Positions 22,901-35,395 are shown, counted from the first letter of the stretch. The stretch: 64,000 bases of DNA from Albifimbria verrucaria (GCA_020081605.1 JAHREC010000011.1:4402001-4466000), one strand, 5' to 3'. Notes: a model not told the origin generated them from the letters alone. Program-made: numbers and translations.

Positions 22901-25900
22901 AAATGTGGAATCGTTTTCGTCTGTTAAGGGAATCACTCGATACCAGTCAGATGACTCTGTCGAATTACGAAGCGAAACGACCCCATACGATAGACAAGGG
23001 ATAAGAAGGCACCAACGTAACTCATCGAATTCTAATACATCACGTCATCGGAGAGGTGGAAAAAGGGCTCAGGAGACAGACGAATGGTCCGATTCGAACG
23101 ACGAATATGCCGTTGGCCGCCAAAACTACAGTCTTACAGAACCGGGATATCCTTTGCCGTATAACACTCGCTGGAAACCCCGAGAACAAGTAGAAGACCT
23201 TATTATGGTGCAAGTTTACGAACAAGATCTCCTTATTCAATAGGGCCTGGCCAGCGGTTCGATGACAACAATATTGGAGGTGGTGTTCAACGGAACCAAA
23301 GCACAATGCATCGAGGCGATGTGATAAATGACCCAGCAATGGAGAACCATTTTAGTCCACAGATATTCGATTTAGAGCACCAAACAGACACTGATGGACA
23401 AAGTACGAGTTTGGAAGATGAAGTCTCAAGTGTACGTCCTTATAATAAAGCTGGTCTTGGAATGATGGTTGCTGACCTATAATAGGATACCGACTCGTCG
23501 AACACAGGTTCTACGACCAAGAGGTCGTCTAGAACTCAACTACGCAATACGAAACTTTGGCAAAGTCCCCAACCCTCAGTTGAAGGAACACAAAGAGTTC
23601 CTGAAACCGTCCAATTTTCCAATCAGAATAAACATGAAGAGTCATTTCCTGCATCTAATTCGCTGAAGGCTCATCCTCAAGAAAGGAGTGATCAAAGCTT
23701 CAATGTACCTTTCAATGTTGAGGTTGTTGAAGAGAAAAGCACTCAAAACAGCGCTCAATGTCTCCAGTCTTCCTTCCTAGAGTGGAAACAGGCATGGCTG
23801 AAATCGATGTTGAAGTCGAGAAGCCATGGAAAGGTAGCGGCTCTCCTAGGACTGCAAAGCGTCGGCCCATGTCTATTCATCGCAAAGAAAGCAATAATCC
23901 ACTAGATCTCGGCTCACCTGGAGAGCACAGACGAGGTGTACGCTTTCGTACCGGTTCCGAGGAGCCCCACGCAGATATCAATCTTATCCCTGATTCAGTG
24001 ACTGAAAGCGAGATTGAAGTTCAGAATGCCAAACTAAACCTACAGTCGGTCCCCTTCTTGACCTGGAGACTAAAGAACGAGCCAAAACAAAGGAATTCTG
24101 ACGAAACCGAGAAGACATTGGTCAAAATTCTCAGTTCAATGAACAAGTCTTTGCTTCGCAATGAAAGAGGCCGTCTTTACTCCCGTGGATATAAATGCAC
24201 TCTTGGGGATCTAACACATAGACAGCAATTATTACACACCCCGGATTTATCAGATCGAATGAAAAAATCGACAATGAAACATCTTCTAGCTTGAAGCCCG
24301 AGTCAAGTCAGATGGGCTCAAAACACAACAAACCCAGCACTCCTTCAACTGATTTCTCAGAGCAGCCATATCCAGAGCCTCCCGGGATGAAAGATCTTGG
24401 AGTTGGATCTGGTAGCCAGTGGGGAGGGAGTAGCCAAGACCCGACTAGAAAGAGCGAAAACCCAACCAATCCTCACAGGAAGTCGAAGCTGCTCAACTGG
24501 AGTGCTAGGTATGAAATGAAACTGATGAAAGATCTGATTGACGTATCCAACGATATCTTACGAGCGTTTATTCCCGATACCGGCAGTCCACTCAGTCACC
24601 ATATCCCTGTCCGCTTCTGGGGAGCTGTTGACGCTATGTGTCGAGTAAGTAACAGCCGCGGGCCTATGACTTGAGAAGTTCTCTATGCTAATGAAAATCA
24701 CTATGATTCCAGCATCTTACTTGGCACATGATAAATACAATAACTACTTCTTCAAGGCAATATGTGATCAGGGACTTTGACAAGCCTTTGGGTTCTGTAA
24801 TCGGGCTAGATGGGAAACACAAACATCGCCAGGCTTGGGCCACATGCACAGCATGTAGATCAGGCAAAACATATGCCACCGCAGCAATGGCTCTGAAGCA
24901 TCTACATTTGCACAGAGAGTGCGTAGTAGAAAGTCAAAACCCTCCTGATGACCCTTGTTTCGTCTGGTTGCAGGTTATTTTCGAGACCGAAATTGAGCAG
25001 CCAACCCAATTTGGCGTTCTCGCCGCTCTGGACGATTTTCTCGATAGCATTGTCTCTGTGAGAGACCAGCTTAACGAACTACATGGCCTTGTAGCCAACG
25101 CCTGGACTGAGAAACCACGCAAGAAGGAGCCACAGAGGCCACCTCTCCCGACCAATCTTGTTGATGCATTTGGCGAAATTGTGATCATGTACATTTTGCA
25201 GGCGCAGATACTTTCCTCATACAACACGAGAATAGTTGAAGCTGAAGACCTTGGTATAGATCCACAGCCCAGAAACATCAATCTTCGACTAGGAAGATTG
25301 CAGACCTGGGCCTCAGAAGCTCATCATGAGACTTGGAGGTTGCTGCAAGATGCCAAAAGGATGTCATACTTCTGGGTACCACATCTCAAGAGGTCGACAA
25401 TTTATTAGGCGTTGAGGCCGTGGGGGCAGAGTTTCTACTTCTTTCGTTGATAGCAAGCGTACAGAATAGGAAATTACTTCCCGAATTTGTACTTGCATCT
25501 CGAAATTCGAATGCTGACTATATCGAAATGTACCGCAGCTACACCACAAGGCTTCATATTCAAGCTAGTCGACGTCCACAGAAACGATTATTCTTGGACA
25601 TCAATGCCCTTCAAGAGGAACTTGCAGCTGTTTCCGTTATTTCCTCCGCACAAACCAAGCTCCTCAGCAATTTGCTCCAACTTTTGTCGCCACGATCCCT
25701 TCGCATAACGAATGCAACCAGAATTGGACAATTTCGAAGAGAGCGAGTGTTCGCCCGCCAGCAGCAGCGTAAACTACAGGCCCGGTCTAAGGACATGGAT
25801 GACTTGTCTGAGAAAACAGTTCATTTCAAAGAGCGTGTCCGTCAGACCATTGAAATTGTTGAAGAGGATCACGGAAAAGCCATTCGAGTCTTCACCATTG

Positions 25901-26211
25901 TTACACTGTTCTTTCTTCCCATGTCTTTTGTAACAAGTTTCATGGGAATGAACACCGCAGACATAAGAGACATGAATTTCAGCCAAGCAATCTTTTGGTC
26001 TACGAGCTTACCAGTCACTGCATTAGTTGTTGTTGCCGCTGTAGTCTATGGATATAAAGGTGATGAGATTGGAGACTGGGTGGGAGAACGATTGCTGCCG
26101 ACAAGAAGATGGTTCAGATCCTCAGTACAAACTGTCACAGCCAATAGAACAGGCACTAATCGGCAAGAAGGAGTAGTTCGTCGAGAAACATTTGATAGTA
26201 CGGGTCTTTGA
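19912..26211 (+). CDS. Very large CorA-like Mg2+ transporter-family protein with long disordered insert
   Basis: Predicted membrane protein of about 2,000 residues. The C-terminus carries the CorA pair: TM1 IRVFTIVTLFFLPMSFVTSF followed by the GMN signature (FMGMNTADI, 25939 on), then TM2 around VTALVVVAAVVYGY. A preceding soluble part (24490-25870) has long helices. An earlier CorA-like block (about 21460-21690, with FFSAPYVSLQPP and ADQLWCLLIGTN) is separated from it by a ubiquitin-like stretch (about 21740-21970) and some 700 disordered, charged residues. The first 340 residues are disordered and rich in Pro/Tyr/Arg. Introns fit near 21121-21165, 21208-21264, 23433-23484 and 24644-24712. 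Frame breaks near 20930, 22758, 23205, 23755, 24240 and 25360 each need one base. Transport activity is not shown; a sensor role is possible. Confidence 0.8.
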
Positions 26212-26633
26212 GTAGAATCATAGGTTGATAGCAAGAGAATGAACGCGGGGTTGCGTTGGCAACGATTGCACGAAAGGATAGGTAATTATAAAATGACTTG
26301 GATATACTAATCAGATGGCAACTGAAACACTCGCATGTTCAAAAATATCATGGTGCATGACAAAACCCGAACTCCCTGCTACCACGGCCCCAGGTTGAAG
26401 TGGTAGGTAGCATCTTAGTGGACCTATTTAACAAGAAAAAGGACATTGAGTGTTGATGATAGAGGAACTTGGTAACCTAGTTAGGACAATAAAGTGACGA
26501 AGGCATTCTTGCGGATTCCTCATCTATTGAAGCTATGAATCGGAGCTTCAGATTAGCTGCTGCTAAGCAGTATAGTAATATATACATATTTTGAGGAAAA
26601 ACGAACCTTTACCTCGGCCACTTTTACACCGTC
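26212..26633. other. Intergenic, tail-to-tail
   Basis: Short region between the convergent CorA-like and HET genes. Nothing recognised. Confidence 0.4.
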
Positions 26634-28505
26634 TTATACAATCAAAAACTCCTCGAACACCTCACCTCCACCTAGCACCTCCTTCACAAACTCCCTGCCC
26701 CTCACTGGTCCCTCATCAAACATATGCGATTTAGCATCCTCCTTGGGCACAAGTCGTATAATCTCACACTTCCCTACCAACCTCACCGTCCCATCGCACA
26801 CCTTTCTTAACAGAAAAGGCACCGTTCCCGCCTCCACACAAACCACAGCATCCCCTACCTCGGCATTCACAGGCGCCAACCCAACCTCTCCTTTTCCCGT
26901 CAGAAATACCCGCTGACCTCGACACCGGTTTCGAAATCTATCCTGTGCTTGTTTCTGACCTTGATTTTCTGCGCCGTTTGGTGCAGGAGCATATGCATTA
27001 ATGGCATCGAGTCGCTCACTTCTATGTCGGGAGATACCTGAGTCGTTATAATGGGCGCTCAGAAAAGAGTAGATGGACCGAAGATAGTATTCCGTATCTT
27101 GGCCGGGAGAATTCTCTGGGTCGGCTGGGTATGGCGTTCTTTCGGTGTGGTGAAGTGCGAAGGTGTCAAGGAGAAAGTCGTACCAATCTTGGAAAATAGT
27201 GGTGGGCCAGGTTGGGGTGCTAATATCGCAGGGGACACTGAGGTGAGTTATTTCTGAGTGACGAATGGCGTGGATGAGAAGCGTGTTGTTTGAGAGGATG
27301 ACAGGTGAGCTGGCACTTGGTGGTGGGAAGTCGTCTTCGAGGGAATGCGGTCGAAGTCGTAGAGAAGAGGTGTTGCCGGGAGAATACTCCAATCTGGACA
27401 CCTTGTGGGGTTAGTAAACGAAGTTTTCTTAGACACCCAATGCTCAAAAATCGCTCAGTTGTAATAGAAGGAGCCTACTGACCACGATGGAAGGTTCAAG
27501 ACACTGCCATCTTCAACAGCGTAGAGAAGAGCCCACCCAACTCTTCTAATAAGATATCTGGCCACATTCAAGAAAACCTTTCCCGTATCAAATGCATAGT
27601 TCGGCAACAGATCCGCTTCAACAAGCGCGTCATGAGCATTCTTAAACAACGGCAGCAATGCAAACACCTTATCTCTCGGGTCCGTCGCCAAACACCCTTT
27701 GCACGCAATAGATGCTGGTAGAGCAGCTCGGGAGATAGCTGATCTCCAATATATGCATACTTCTCTCGCTTCCAGTAAGTCGAAGGAGGCACCGCAACAT
27801 ACGGCTGACGACCGACTGAGGATTCCGGGAAATAAGACGCGTGCCATGGAAGCGTTAGGATGCATTCCCACGAGAAGATCTCATCGCCACAGTAAACTTG
27901 TGCCACCTTTGCATTGCGTGCTTCTTGAATGACCCAGACGCGTGAGAACCATGGTCGAGAGAAAAGTCGTTGGATGGCTTCCGTCGTTTCTACGCTCATG
28001 TTTGCTAGACCATACTTGAATCGCCTGTAGTAGTGATCGGTGATGTATTTCAGTGCGACTTTGCTGTCTGCCGATTCGTCGCCGAGGTAGATGGCTACTT
28101 TGGATGAGAGATGGTATATCTCGGACATGAGCGTGACTTGGTGATTTCTCTCTGGAATGTCGGATTGATTGATGCAGATTGCGTCGACCCAGAGAGTTTG
28201 TAGCTTGTCAGGAAGTCGGAGACGATGAAGTGCAGAGAAGCATTCACTTGTGACGATGAGGTGACCTTCGTTGCTGCATTGTATGACTTGAGTGTTTTTA
28301 GGATCTCCCCAGGTGTAGGAAAGTGCCGTACATTCTGCATCCAGTAGATCCTTCATTAGAGTGTGCCGAATGTTGATGGTTATTTTGTCCTGGTCTGTTC
28401 CAGGAAGCAGGTCTAGAACCCTGATTTCATTTGGATTCAAATGACGGTATTGATAGGGCGTGAAACGTAGAGCGTCTAGTTGTTGACTTGATTGTGAATC
28501 GACAT
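26634..28505 (-). CDS. HET-domain (heterokaryon incompatibility) protein
   Basis: HET domains (PF06985) trigger cell death after fusion of incompatible fungal cells and are related to TIR-like domains. The three HET motifs are present in order: TALSYTWGDP, LQTLWVDAICINQSD and RPWFSRVWVIQEA, within about residues 45-190. A C-terminal part of about 350 residues follows, with LATDPRDKVFALL. The first ATG is at 28505. It joins the main frame (LDALRFTPYQYRHLNPNEIRV) if one A is missing near 28490. A second break at the GGG near 27695-27697 is also explained by one lost base. One intron, 27402-27478, fits. Length is about 600 residues, with no WD, ankyrin or NLR part visible. The recognition partner is unknown; the unrecognised gene at 29551-30630 is the nearest candidate. 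Confidence 0.85.
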
Positions 28506-29550
28506 TGTCTATTGGGGAAACACATTTTGGGAATCCATCTCAATAAGCCACAAGCTGACGGTTACGGGTTGGGACGAATTAGCGAATTTTCACATTCAGG
28601 CCATAGGAGGTAAAGCATAATTACCAGTATCCAAAAAGTTAGGTCAGGGACAATTCATATGTTTTGAAATTAGTCCAAGTGCGGTTGAAGTCCTCCTTAA
28701 TAAGGATGACAGACGAAACTATAGAGGCGCGCGTGACAAACAAATAACAGTGACTGCAATCGAGTGTATCACTGCTGGTGGTAGGGTACCTATGTAGACC
28801 CTCTGGTTATTTGGCTAGCCAGTATTCCCGACTCTCAGGCGGCAGTATCCTTATTTAGGGTCTAGATACATTGAGGTCAGCTTAGAGTGGTTTGAACGTA
28901 TACTTGATCTTCAAAGTCGAGAGCGGACTGATAGGAAACCATGAATCCTAACGTGTGATGGCTTCACTTAGGGCTTTGAAGTGAGGACAGAAGTGTGAGT
29001 AATTCTTTCTAACTCTAAAGGGCAGACATCACTATTTATAGGTATTGAGATGGCTTATCCCTTTGGCTGCGGACTGGCACATAGTCCAGCTTAGACAAGT
29101 ACTGACAGGGGCATCGAGCCATTTTAAACCGCAGAAATGTGGGGTCACTTGCTTTCCCTAGTATATTGGCGCATGATACAAGTGCCAGCAACCAGGCTTG
29201 TTACAAAGCGCTACATTGTATACCTACATCACAGCCCCAGCTCGTGTAAGGGGCCTATTTACAGCTATTCCCACTGACCTTCTGCAGTAGCTGCCGCTCT
29301 TGTAGTTATGCCCCAGCCCGGAAGATCTTACGTGACGAGCCTGTATTACGAGAGACTTAAAGTTCATAAAGGAAGATAGGGCTCGTTTCCCATAATATGT
29401 ATAATGCGCAAGGCATATACATAGTAATTCTATCCCAGTGGCCTCCATAGCCTGAGCGCAGCACCGCAAGCACAACAGCCAAATAGGTGCCTGTTTTGTT
29501 TCCAACTCAACAAGAGTTTTTAATCTTTTGTGTCGGTCCGCCGCCATCTT
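28506..29550. other. Intergenic
   Basis: About 1 kb upstream of the HET gene and downstream of the next minus-strand gene. No gene recognised. Confidence 0.4.
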
Positions 29551-30630
29551 TCAATCGAAGCTAGACAGACGCATCTCGTCAAGTGCGTTGATTTTGTTCT
29601 CTGTCCACGTATTCATCGAAAATTGGGGTGTTGCCGATGCGGCCAAAATATCTCGCCGCAACTGACTTCTTGTGATCCCCAATTTGATTCCAGAGAGAGC
29701 ACTCTGAGGAACCGCGGTGTCATCTTCTCTGGTATCAACCAGTGCTGGTCCTATGGTCCGGGAGACCATCTCGTACATTGCGCTGGTTTCGGGATACTCC
29801 AAATCACCCCATGATTTGTTGGGAGCACAAATATCAAGAATCAAGCTGCTGTATTCCCGTTCATGCTGCCATGAATTGCCTGGCATCATTCCCGCATGAT
29901 CGTCCCAAATGCCCCTGCTCTTCCAAATTGCCTTGGTGACTTCGTAAGACACTGAATTCGCATTCTCTCGTATGTAATCTTCTCCGTATGGGTCGTTCTT
30001 GTTGTCAAAGGGCAAACATTTTATCCGAGGATCACTTTTAATTTGCTGACCAATTCGTTCTATGTCTTTCGTGCAATATACTCCCAGAGCATATCTGATA
30101 TACTCGAGGTTATCTCCGTGGCTTAATATGTAGGCGCGTTCCAGTGACATTTGGTACAAGAATTGATGGATAGGCCGGGCAGCGTAATTCTCAGGTGGTG
30201 GCCGTCGTTCAGACAAATTGAATGTTTGATACAGGTCTTCCGCCCTCCACGCTCTCACATTTAGGAGTTGTATAAATGGAGCAGACGTCCTTGGTCTTAA
30301 GTCGACAAAACTTCGCCGCATAATGTCGTGTTTCCAGTACCAAACCCCTTCATCTTTCCACGTCTCGTCCCAGATACCCTGGTCAACCCAGCGCTCCTTT
30401 ACAGTCTCCACTGCGAGTTGATAGACATTTATATTCTTGGGCATACGCCTTATGTCAGAAGAGGGGCTATGATCATAAGACCAACGATCTATAAGCTCTT
30501 TGACCTGGTCTTCAAATTGGAAGAAGGGAAGAGACGCGATATACTCTTTCGTGTACCGTGCAATGCGACGATCGAGGTAATCTGCATAAGACGTGCCATT
30601 AATTATTTTGACTTCTGGGAAAGATTTCAT
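29551..30630 (-). CDS. Uncharacterised intact 359-residue protein with two WxxxGIWDxxx..W.H motifs
   Basis: I do not recognise a named family. The single frame is uninterrupted from ATG 30630 (MKSFPEVKIING) to the stop at 29551; a longer frame upstream has no ATG. It is rich in charged and aromatic residues with no signal peptide or TM segment, so probably cytosolic. Two similar segments stand out: RWVDQGIWDETWKDEGVW..KHD (about residues 83-106) and AIWKSRGIWDDHAGMMPGNSW..HE (about 241-266). Both have GIWD followed by a Trp and then His-acid. Similar Trp motifs occur in uncharacterised fungal proteins, as I remember it. It lies 1 kb upstream of the HET gene on the same strand. It is one of the few genes here without a frame break. 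Confidence 0.7.
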   Translation of the reverse strand: MKSFPEVKIINGTSYADYLDRRIARYTKEYIASLPFFQFEDQVKELIDRWSYDHSPSSDIRRMPKNINVYQLAVETVKERWVDQGIWDETWKDEGVWYWKHDIMRRSFVDLRPRTSAPFIQLLNVRAWRAEDLYQTFNLSERRPPPENYAARPIHQFLYQMSLERAYILSHGDNLEYIRYALGVYCTKDIERIGQQIKSDPRIKCLPFDNKNDPYGEDYIRENANSVSYEVTKAIWKSRGIWDDHAGMMPGNSWQHEREYSSLILDICAPNKSWGDLEYPETSAMYEMVSRTIGPALVDTREDDTAVPQSALSGIKLGITRSQLRRDILAASATPQFSMNTWTENKINALDEMRLSSFD

Positions 30631-31562
30631 GATGAGTTTTTTCAATATAATTGGAGATGAAAATTCATAGTTGAAATTGATGTTTAAAAAGAGCACAACC
30701 CAACAAGCTTATATATTCGCAACTCAAGTAATGGCTTGTCAAAGAATGTTCACATGATCTTATAAACAAAGAAATACTTAACAAAAGCAAATGACTCCGT
30801 ACACACTTTGACCACTTTTCTATGTTTAGAACTGGACTCCAAATGATATTCGTATCTTTCATTGGCCTTCTCTTTACTGTGCAGAAATACAAATATGTCT
30901 ATTCACAAATATATATAGGAATTATGTACGGTACTGTACTATTGGCACAGTACATAAAGCTTCTCGTGACGTAAATTCCAACTCCCGTTACACGCACGTG
31001 GTCAATGCAGTCGTAACATTCACCCATTGCTTGGACTGATCCGTGCTGTTCTATGCCTTACTGCAATGAAACATCCAAAGCAAATCTCGTGCAATCTGTT
31101 TGTACGCCACATCCGTTGTTCAGTAGAGCAAGGACATGGGTTATCCAATGAAATCAACTTCTAGAATATCGTGGTCAACAAACTAAAACAACAGTGACAA
31201 TAATGTTTAGGCTAGTTACCCGTGACAAAATCATTCACTAGTCAAGCACACCTTGTGCCCTCGGTCAGTCATTCGACTTCACTTCCACCTCATCTGCGAT
31301 AGGTGAAGTGAATTTGTTTGACCTAGGACACACCACATGCAGTAGAGCTGTGCTGGGGAGGTAACTGGGCAAACGTAAGCGAATGTGGATTTTTTACGAA
31401 ATATAAATATTCAAGTCCAAGTTATGATCCAAATGTTGTCCCTTACACTTGCTCAAATCAACCTCCCCTATTGAGTAGTGTTCCACCAGGTTCTTGTACT
31501 GCTGCATCTTTTGTCCTAAGTTCCTGTCCAAGAAGTAACGCACTTTGGGTGACAGACTGACA
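30631..31562. other. Divergent intergenic region
   Basis: About 930 bases between the divergent 359-residue protein gene and the FHA-kinase gene. AT-rich, no gene recognised; presumably two promoters. Confidence 0.4.
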
Positions 31563-33111
31563 ATGGAGCCTTTCACATCCCTACCACTCAGACCATTGTT
31601 CGTTCTGATGCCGAAGAGCGATCGAGCTATGAAAGTGAGCTTCATGGAATCAAACAAGCATTTTCACGACGATAAATCGGTTGGTTCTGGACTAGCTATC
31701 CCACCGTTTTGCCTAATGTCGGCCCACACTACAACCTTGGCGACTTTGGGGCGAAATGGTGATATTCTTATGACCGGGTCAGACATCTCCCGTACTCATT
31801 GCTCGTTCGAGGTCAACCCAGAGAGCCTCCTTGTACTTCTGCATGATCAATCAAGGCAACAATCCTGTCAATTCATTGGTAAGGATGCCATTCCATTTCA
31901 ACCAGGGCGACTGCGCAGAGTCGTTGTCCTGCCAGGAATCAATACGATACTCTCCATAGGAGACAGCAGCAACCCGGCAATATTCCGCCTAAACTGGAAT
32001 TACTCGATACAAGACATTTACGAAAACCGCCACGAAAGTATTTTTCGGTTCACTAGAAGTTCGCATGTTAATTTAACCGCCCTCGGAAAACTCGCACTCC
32101 AATCGTCAAAAGGAAAGTGGACGACTGATATGCCAAGGAAGTCAGACATAAGATACCGAGTAATCCATAGAATTGGCAATGGAGGTTTCGGAGTTGTCCG
32201 TCGAGCTGTTGATATCGACACAGGTCGGTGGCTAGCTGTCAAGTCGATCAAGGGCAACGCGTCGAATGGCGTAGATCCAAAACGCGAGGTTTTTGTTCAG
32301 TCAACACTGCAGCATGTAAGTGTTCACCCTGTCGTTAAATTATCAGCAAAATAAGGGTGATCTAACTTTACTAGCCAAACATTGTCGGATTCCTTGGTTG
32401 GGAAGAACCCCCAGTACATTCAAAAATGTCAATCTGATCATGCCTTTGATGAAAGGAACTCTTCACTCATTGAAACATCAAGATGGACCACGATGTAAAA
32501 GCTTCTCCAACCAAGTGCTTCGTGAGATGCTTCAGGCATTAGATTTCCTTTCCAGTCGCAACATAGTCCATCGAGATTTAAAGCCAGCAAACATCTTGTA
32601 CAGAAATTCTCCAGAATCCGGAGAAGTCAATTTCATCCTGGCCGATTTTGGATTAAGTAACCACCCACAGTTTGCTCGACTACGAGGTGGAACTCCACTT
32701 TACATGGCTCCTGAGATAGCTGTGGATGACTCAACCCAACCACCTGCATCAAATTCAGATGTATGGTCACTTTTCGTGACTATACTGTGGATGAATGGTT
32801 CTCTTGATTCACTACGCACACCTCCAAGCGTCAATCAACAATGGTACTACGAGCTCTGGCAGTTTTTGTTAAGTAGCGCCCAACGATTCGACCCGGCAAT
32901 CAAAGAAATGGCAGTCATAAATCCACTTAATCGCGCTTCAGCTGCACAAATGCTTGTCAAGCTATTCGGCGGCAACAACCTGACAACAGATTTGAAATAT
33001 ATTCCTCCACTGCGAGAAGGCGACCATTTTACCCAGATCATGGCAGGAGAGATTGAGGAGTTAGCTAGACTTCTCCAGAACGGCAACGGGTCATTCATGA
33101 TTGGAACTTAG
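31563..33111 (+). CDS. FHA-domain serine/threonine protein kinase
   Basis: Architecture as in the Rad53/Chk2/Dun1/Mek1 checkpoint group: an N-terminal phosphopeptide-binding FHA domain (about residues 35-150, with LGRNGDI and SDISRTHCSFEV), then a protein kinase domain from about 195. Kinase motifs are complete: glycine loop RIGNGGFGVV, Lys in LAVKSIK, HRDLKPANI, ADFGLSN and YMAPEI. One intron, about 32315-32374, fits. The C-run at 32408-32412 is probably one base short; with it, GFLGWEEP continues into PSTFKNVNLIMPLMKG. The start is ATG 31563 (MEPFTSLPL). It is smaller and more divergent than the conserved checkpoint kinases, has no SQ/TQ cluster, and sits in an accessory region. It is likely a lineage-specific paralogue rather than the core checkpoint kinase. 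Confidence 0.85.
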
Positions 33112-33550
33112 AAGAGGATTTCTCCTGTATCGACTTGGCTGTGCTGGACACAAAGAGCGTGATATTTGTGATTGGAAAACGAAAAGTTTATGGTCAAACT
33201 TTGCCTAGATGTTCAAGGATTTGTTCTTCAAATTTATTTCTTCGGTAGAGTTCAGAACGACCAATATTTCAAAAAGTCAAGCACAACAAGTTCTCTTAAT
33301 GGTGGTTATGTAATGGCCATAGGTCGTAGAAACATGACATACTTTTGTTTGTAAACCCTGTCGTTGGCAATTTGAGCACAGAAACAACGTTCAAAATGAT
33401 CCTTTGGCAGCATGTAGACGGAAATATCTACTAAATCATTCAAATCAACAGCTTTTCGTTGTGTACGTGTCTTTTTCTTAGTTTTCCACATGTTTGAAAT
33501 GGATACACTGCTTCCCAGCCGCCCATAACACAATGGATTCATTCCAATTC
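33112..33550. other. Intergenic, tail-to-tail
   Basis: Between the convergent FHA-kinase and P450 genes. Nothing recognised. Confidence 0.4.
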
Positions 33551-35395
33551 TCAATTTTTCGCCCAGCTAACGTAACATGGGTATCCATCCACTGGATGTA
33601 AGCCTCCTGAATCCGTCTGGTAAGCCCTTTCACCGTGAAGCGTGGTAGTGGGCTTTCCAAACATCCACTGCTTTGTTCTCTCAAGTAGCCCCATATTGGA
33701 TTCCCTCTGAGCATCAAAGTCTGCATAGGCGTCTTTGATATCTAGTTCCCTGCATGTTAGGACAAGAGCAATTTTAAGCTCGTTCCAAACCAGAGTCTGC
33801 CCGATACAATTCCTAGGCCCTTGTTCAAAAGGTCGGAATGCTAGAGTATTAGGATAAAGCTCATGTTCAGGCCCAACAAGGAACCTTTCAGGAAGAAATT
33901 CCTCAGCTTTTGGCCAAACTCTGTGATTAAGATGCAATGCTTGATGAAGTATATTGGCACCAATATAGTGCATGGGATGTTTATTCCCCTGAAGATCCGT
34001 GATAGTTATTCCTGGAAGTCCGGACCGCATACTTCCGGCAGGTCCATAGAGACGCAGTGCCTCCTTTATAACAGCAATTGTGAGCCTGCAGTTGTTCAAA
34101 AGATTCGGGTTTTCCTTTAGGATCTTGGCCGCCTCTGAGGGACTTTCCCAAAAACCTGGTCGTGTTCTTCTCTCAATTTCCTCAACCAGGTTGGATGTTT
34201 AGCAAGCACATGATAAAGATAAACAAGCATTGTCGCAGTTGTATCTGTTCCTGCGAAAAGGAAAAGTCGGATTTGCCATGTGGCATATTCTATGAACTTT
34301 TCGTCCGGTTTGTTGCGCTTGGAGGCAGTTATGGTTTGGTCATCTCCCAAATATGCCTGTAATGCAAGTCCAATGACTGATTTGGTTGGCATGGACTTGG
34401 TTGGATGATCTTTCAATCTCTCTCGTATAGCTTCTTCAAATCGCTGCATTAGCTCCTTGCGGATATAGCTGTTCATGATATAGCCATTGTATCGCTGGAT
34501 CAAAGGTCGAACTGGATTCATAAGCACTCGTGGATCCCAGAAGGAGTGCCAGGTCATAATTCGCTTAAGCGCAATAGCTAGAATATTTGGCGATCTTTGA
34601 TAATCTGAAGCATGATCACTTGGCGCTGATCAGTACGGTGGTTGAGTTACTTATGAAACTGGAGTAATTTGAACACGAAGTAAAATTGGAAAAATCAGTT
34701 TGAGAGAAGTGACAGAAACTTACAGCGCGACTTTGAGAATAATTTCCATAGTGAGTTTTGTTGCAAACTCATCGAGTGAAAACATGCCTTGACCAATCTT
34801 TGCGACTAATTTTTCTCGAAATATGAGAACCGAATCCACGATATGGGGACGTTATTCAACATTGCCCCAGTACTGAATCCGGGGTTGAATATGGACCTCC
34901 AGTATTTCCATTCATCTCCATTCATAGTAACAAGATTAGGACCGCCTGCTATCGGCTTCATGAATCGGAAGGCGGTGGTGGTTTTCGGTAGGTTATACTG
35001 ATTGCATACTTGATTTATAACTTCAGGTCCGAAAATCGTAACAAGGGGAGGATAAACTGGCCAGAAGTCCACGAGGAAAACTTCGGTGTCAGTAAACTCC
35101 TGGGCGAGATCTTTCATAGCAAAGGCCACGGCAGCATCTGGTGGAATGCCATCAACGTATTTCTGAAGCACCATTAAATGCCCAGTTATCCAATTCCATT
35201 TCTTCGGCATGGGCTACCAAGTGAAGTGAGTAACTAGGTCATTCCATCTTTGGATAATTGAAGATACTGACTTACCATGCCTTGTTTGCGGAGGTCATCA
35301 ATTTTCCGGCGATGGTTATATGTGATTCGAGCAATATATGCCACAAAGGTGCATATTGCCACAATAGCAGAGTTAAGAAGTGTGAACCAAGCCAT
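33551..35395 (-). CDS. Cytochrome P450 monooxygenase
   Basis: Membrane-anchored haem monooxygenase. The first exon starts at ATG 35395 and encodes an N-terminal anchor (WFTLLNSAIVAICTFVAYIA) followed by a GTAAGT donor. The next exon begins PMPKKWNWITGH. Visible signatures: I-helix AGTDTTATM, ExxR as KEALR, and the haem-binding loop FRPFEQGPRNCIGQTL with its Cys ligand. An intron lies around 34600-34725. Two breaks (near 34138 and the G-run 34845-34848) are each repaired by one base: VPSEAAKIL and NVPHIVDSVLIF then read in frame. Length is about 530 residues, usual for microsomal fungal P450s. Similar P450s occur in polyketide and terpenoid clusters. It lies 5 kb from the UstYa-like gene and 27 kb from the diterpene synthase, so its pathway is open. 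Confidence 0.88.
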
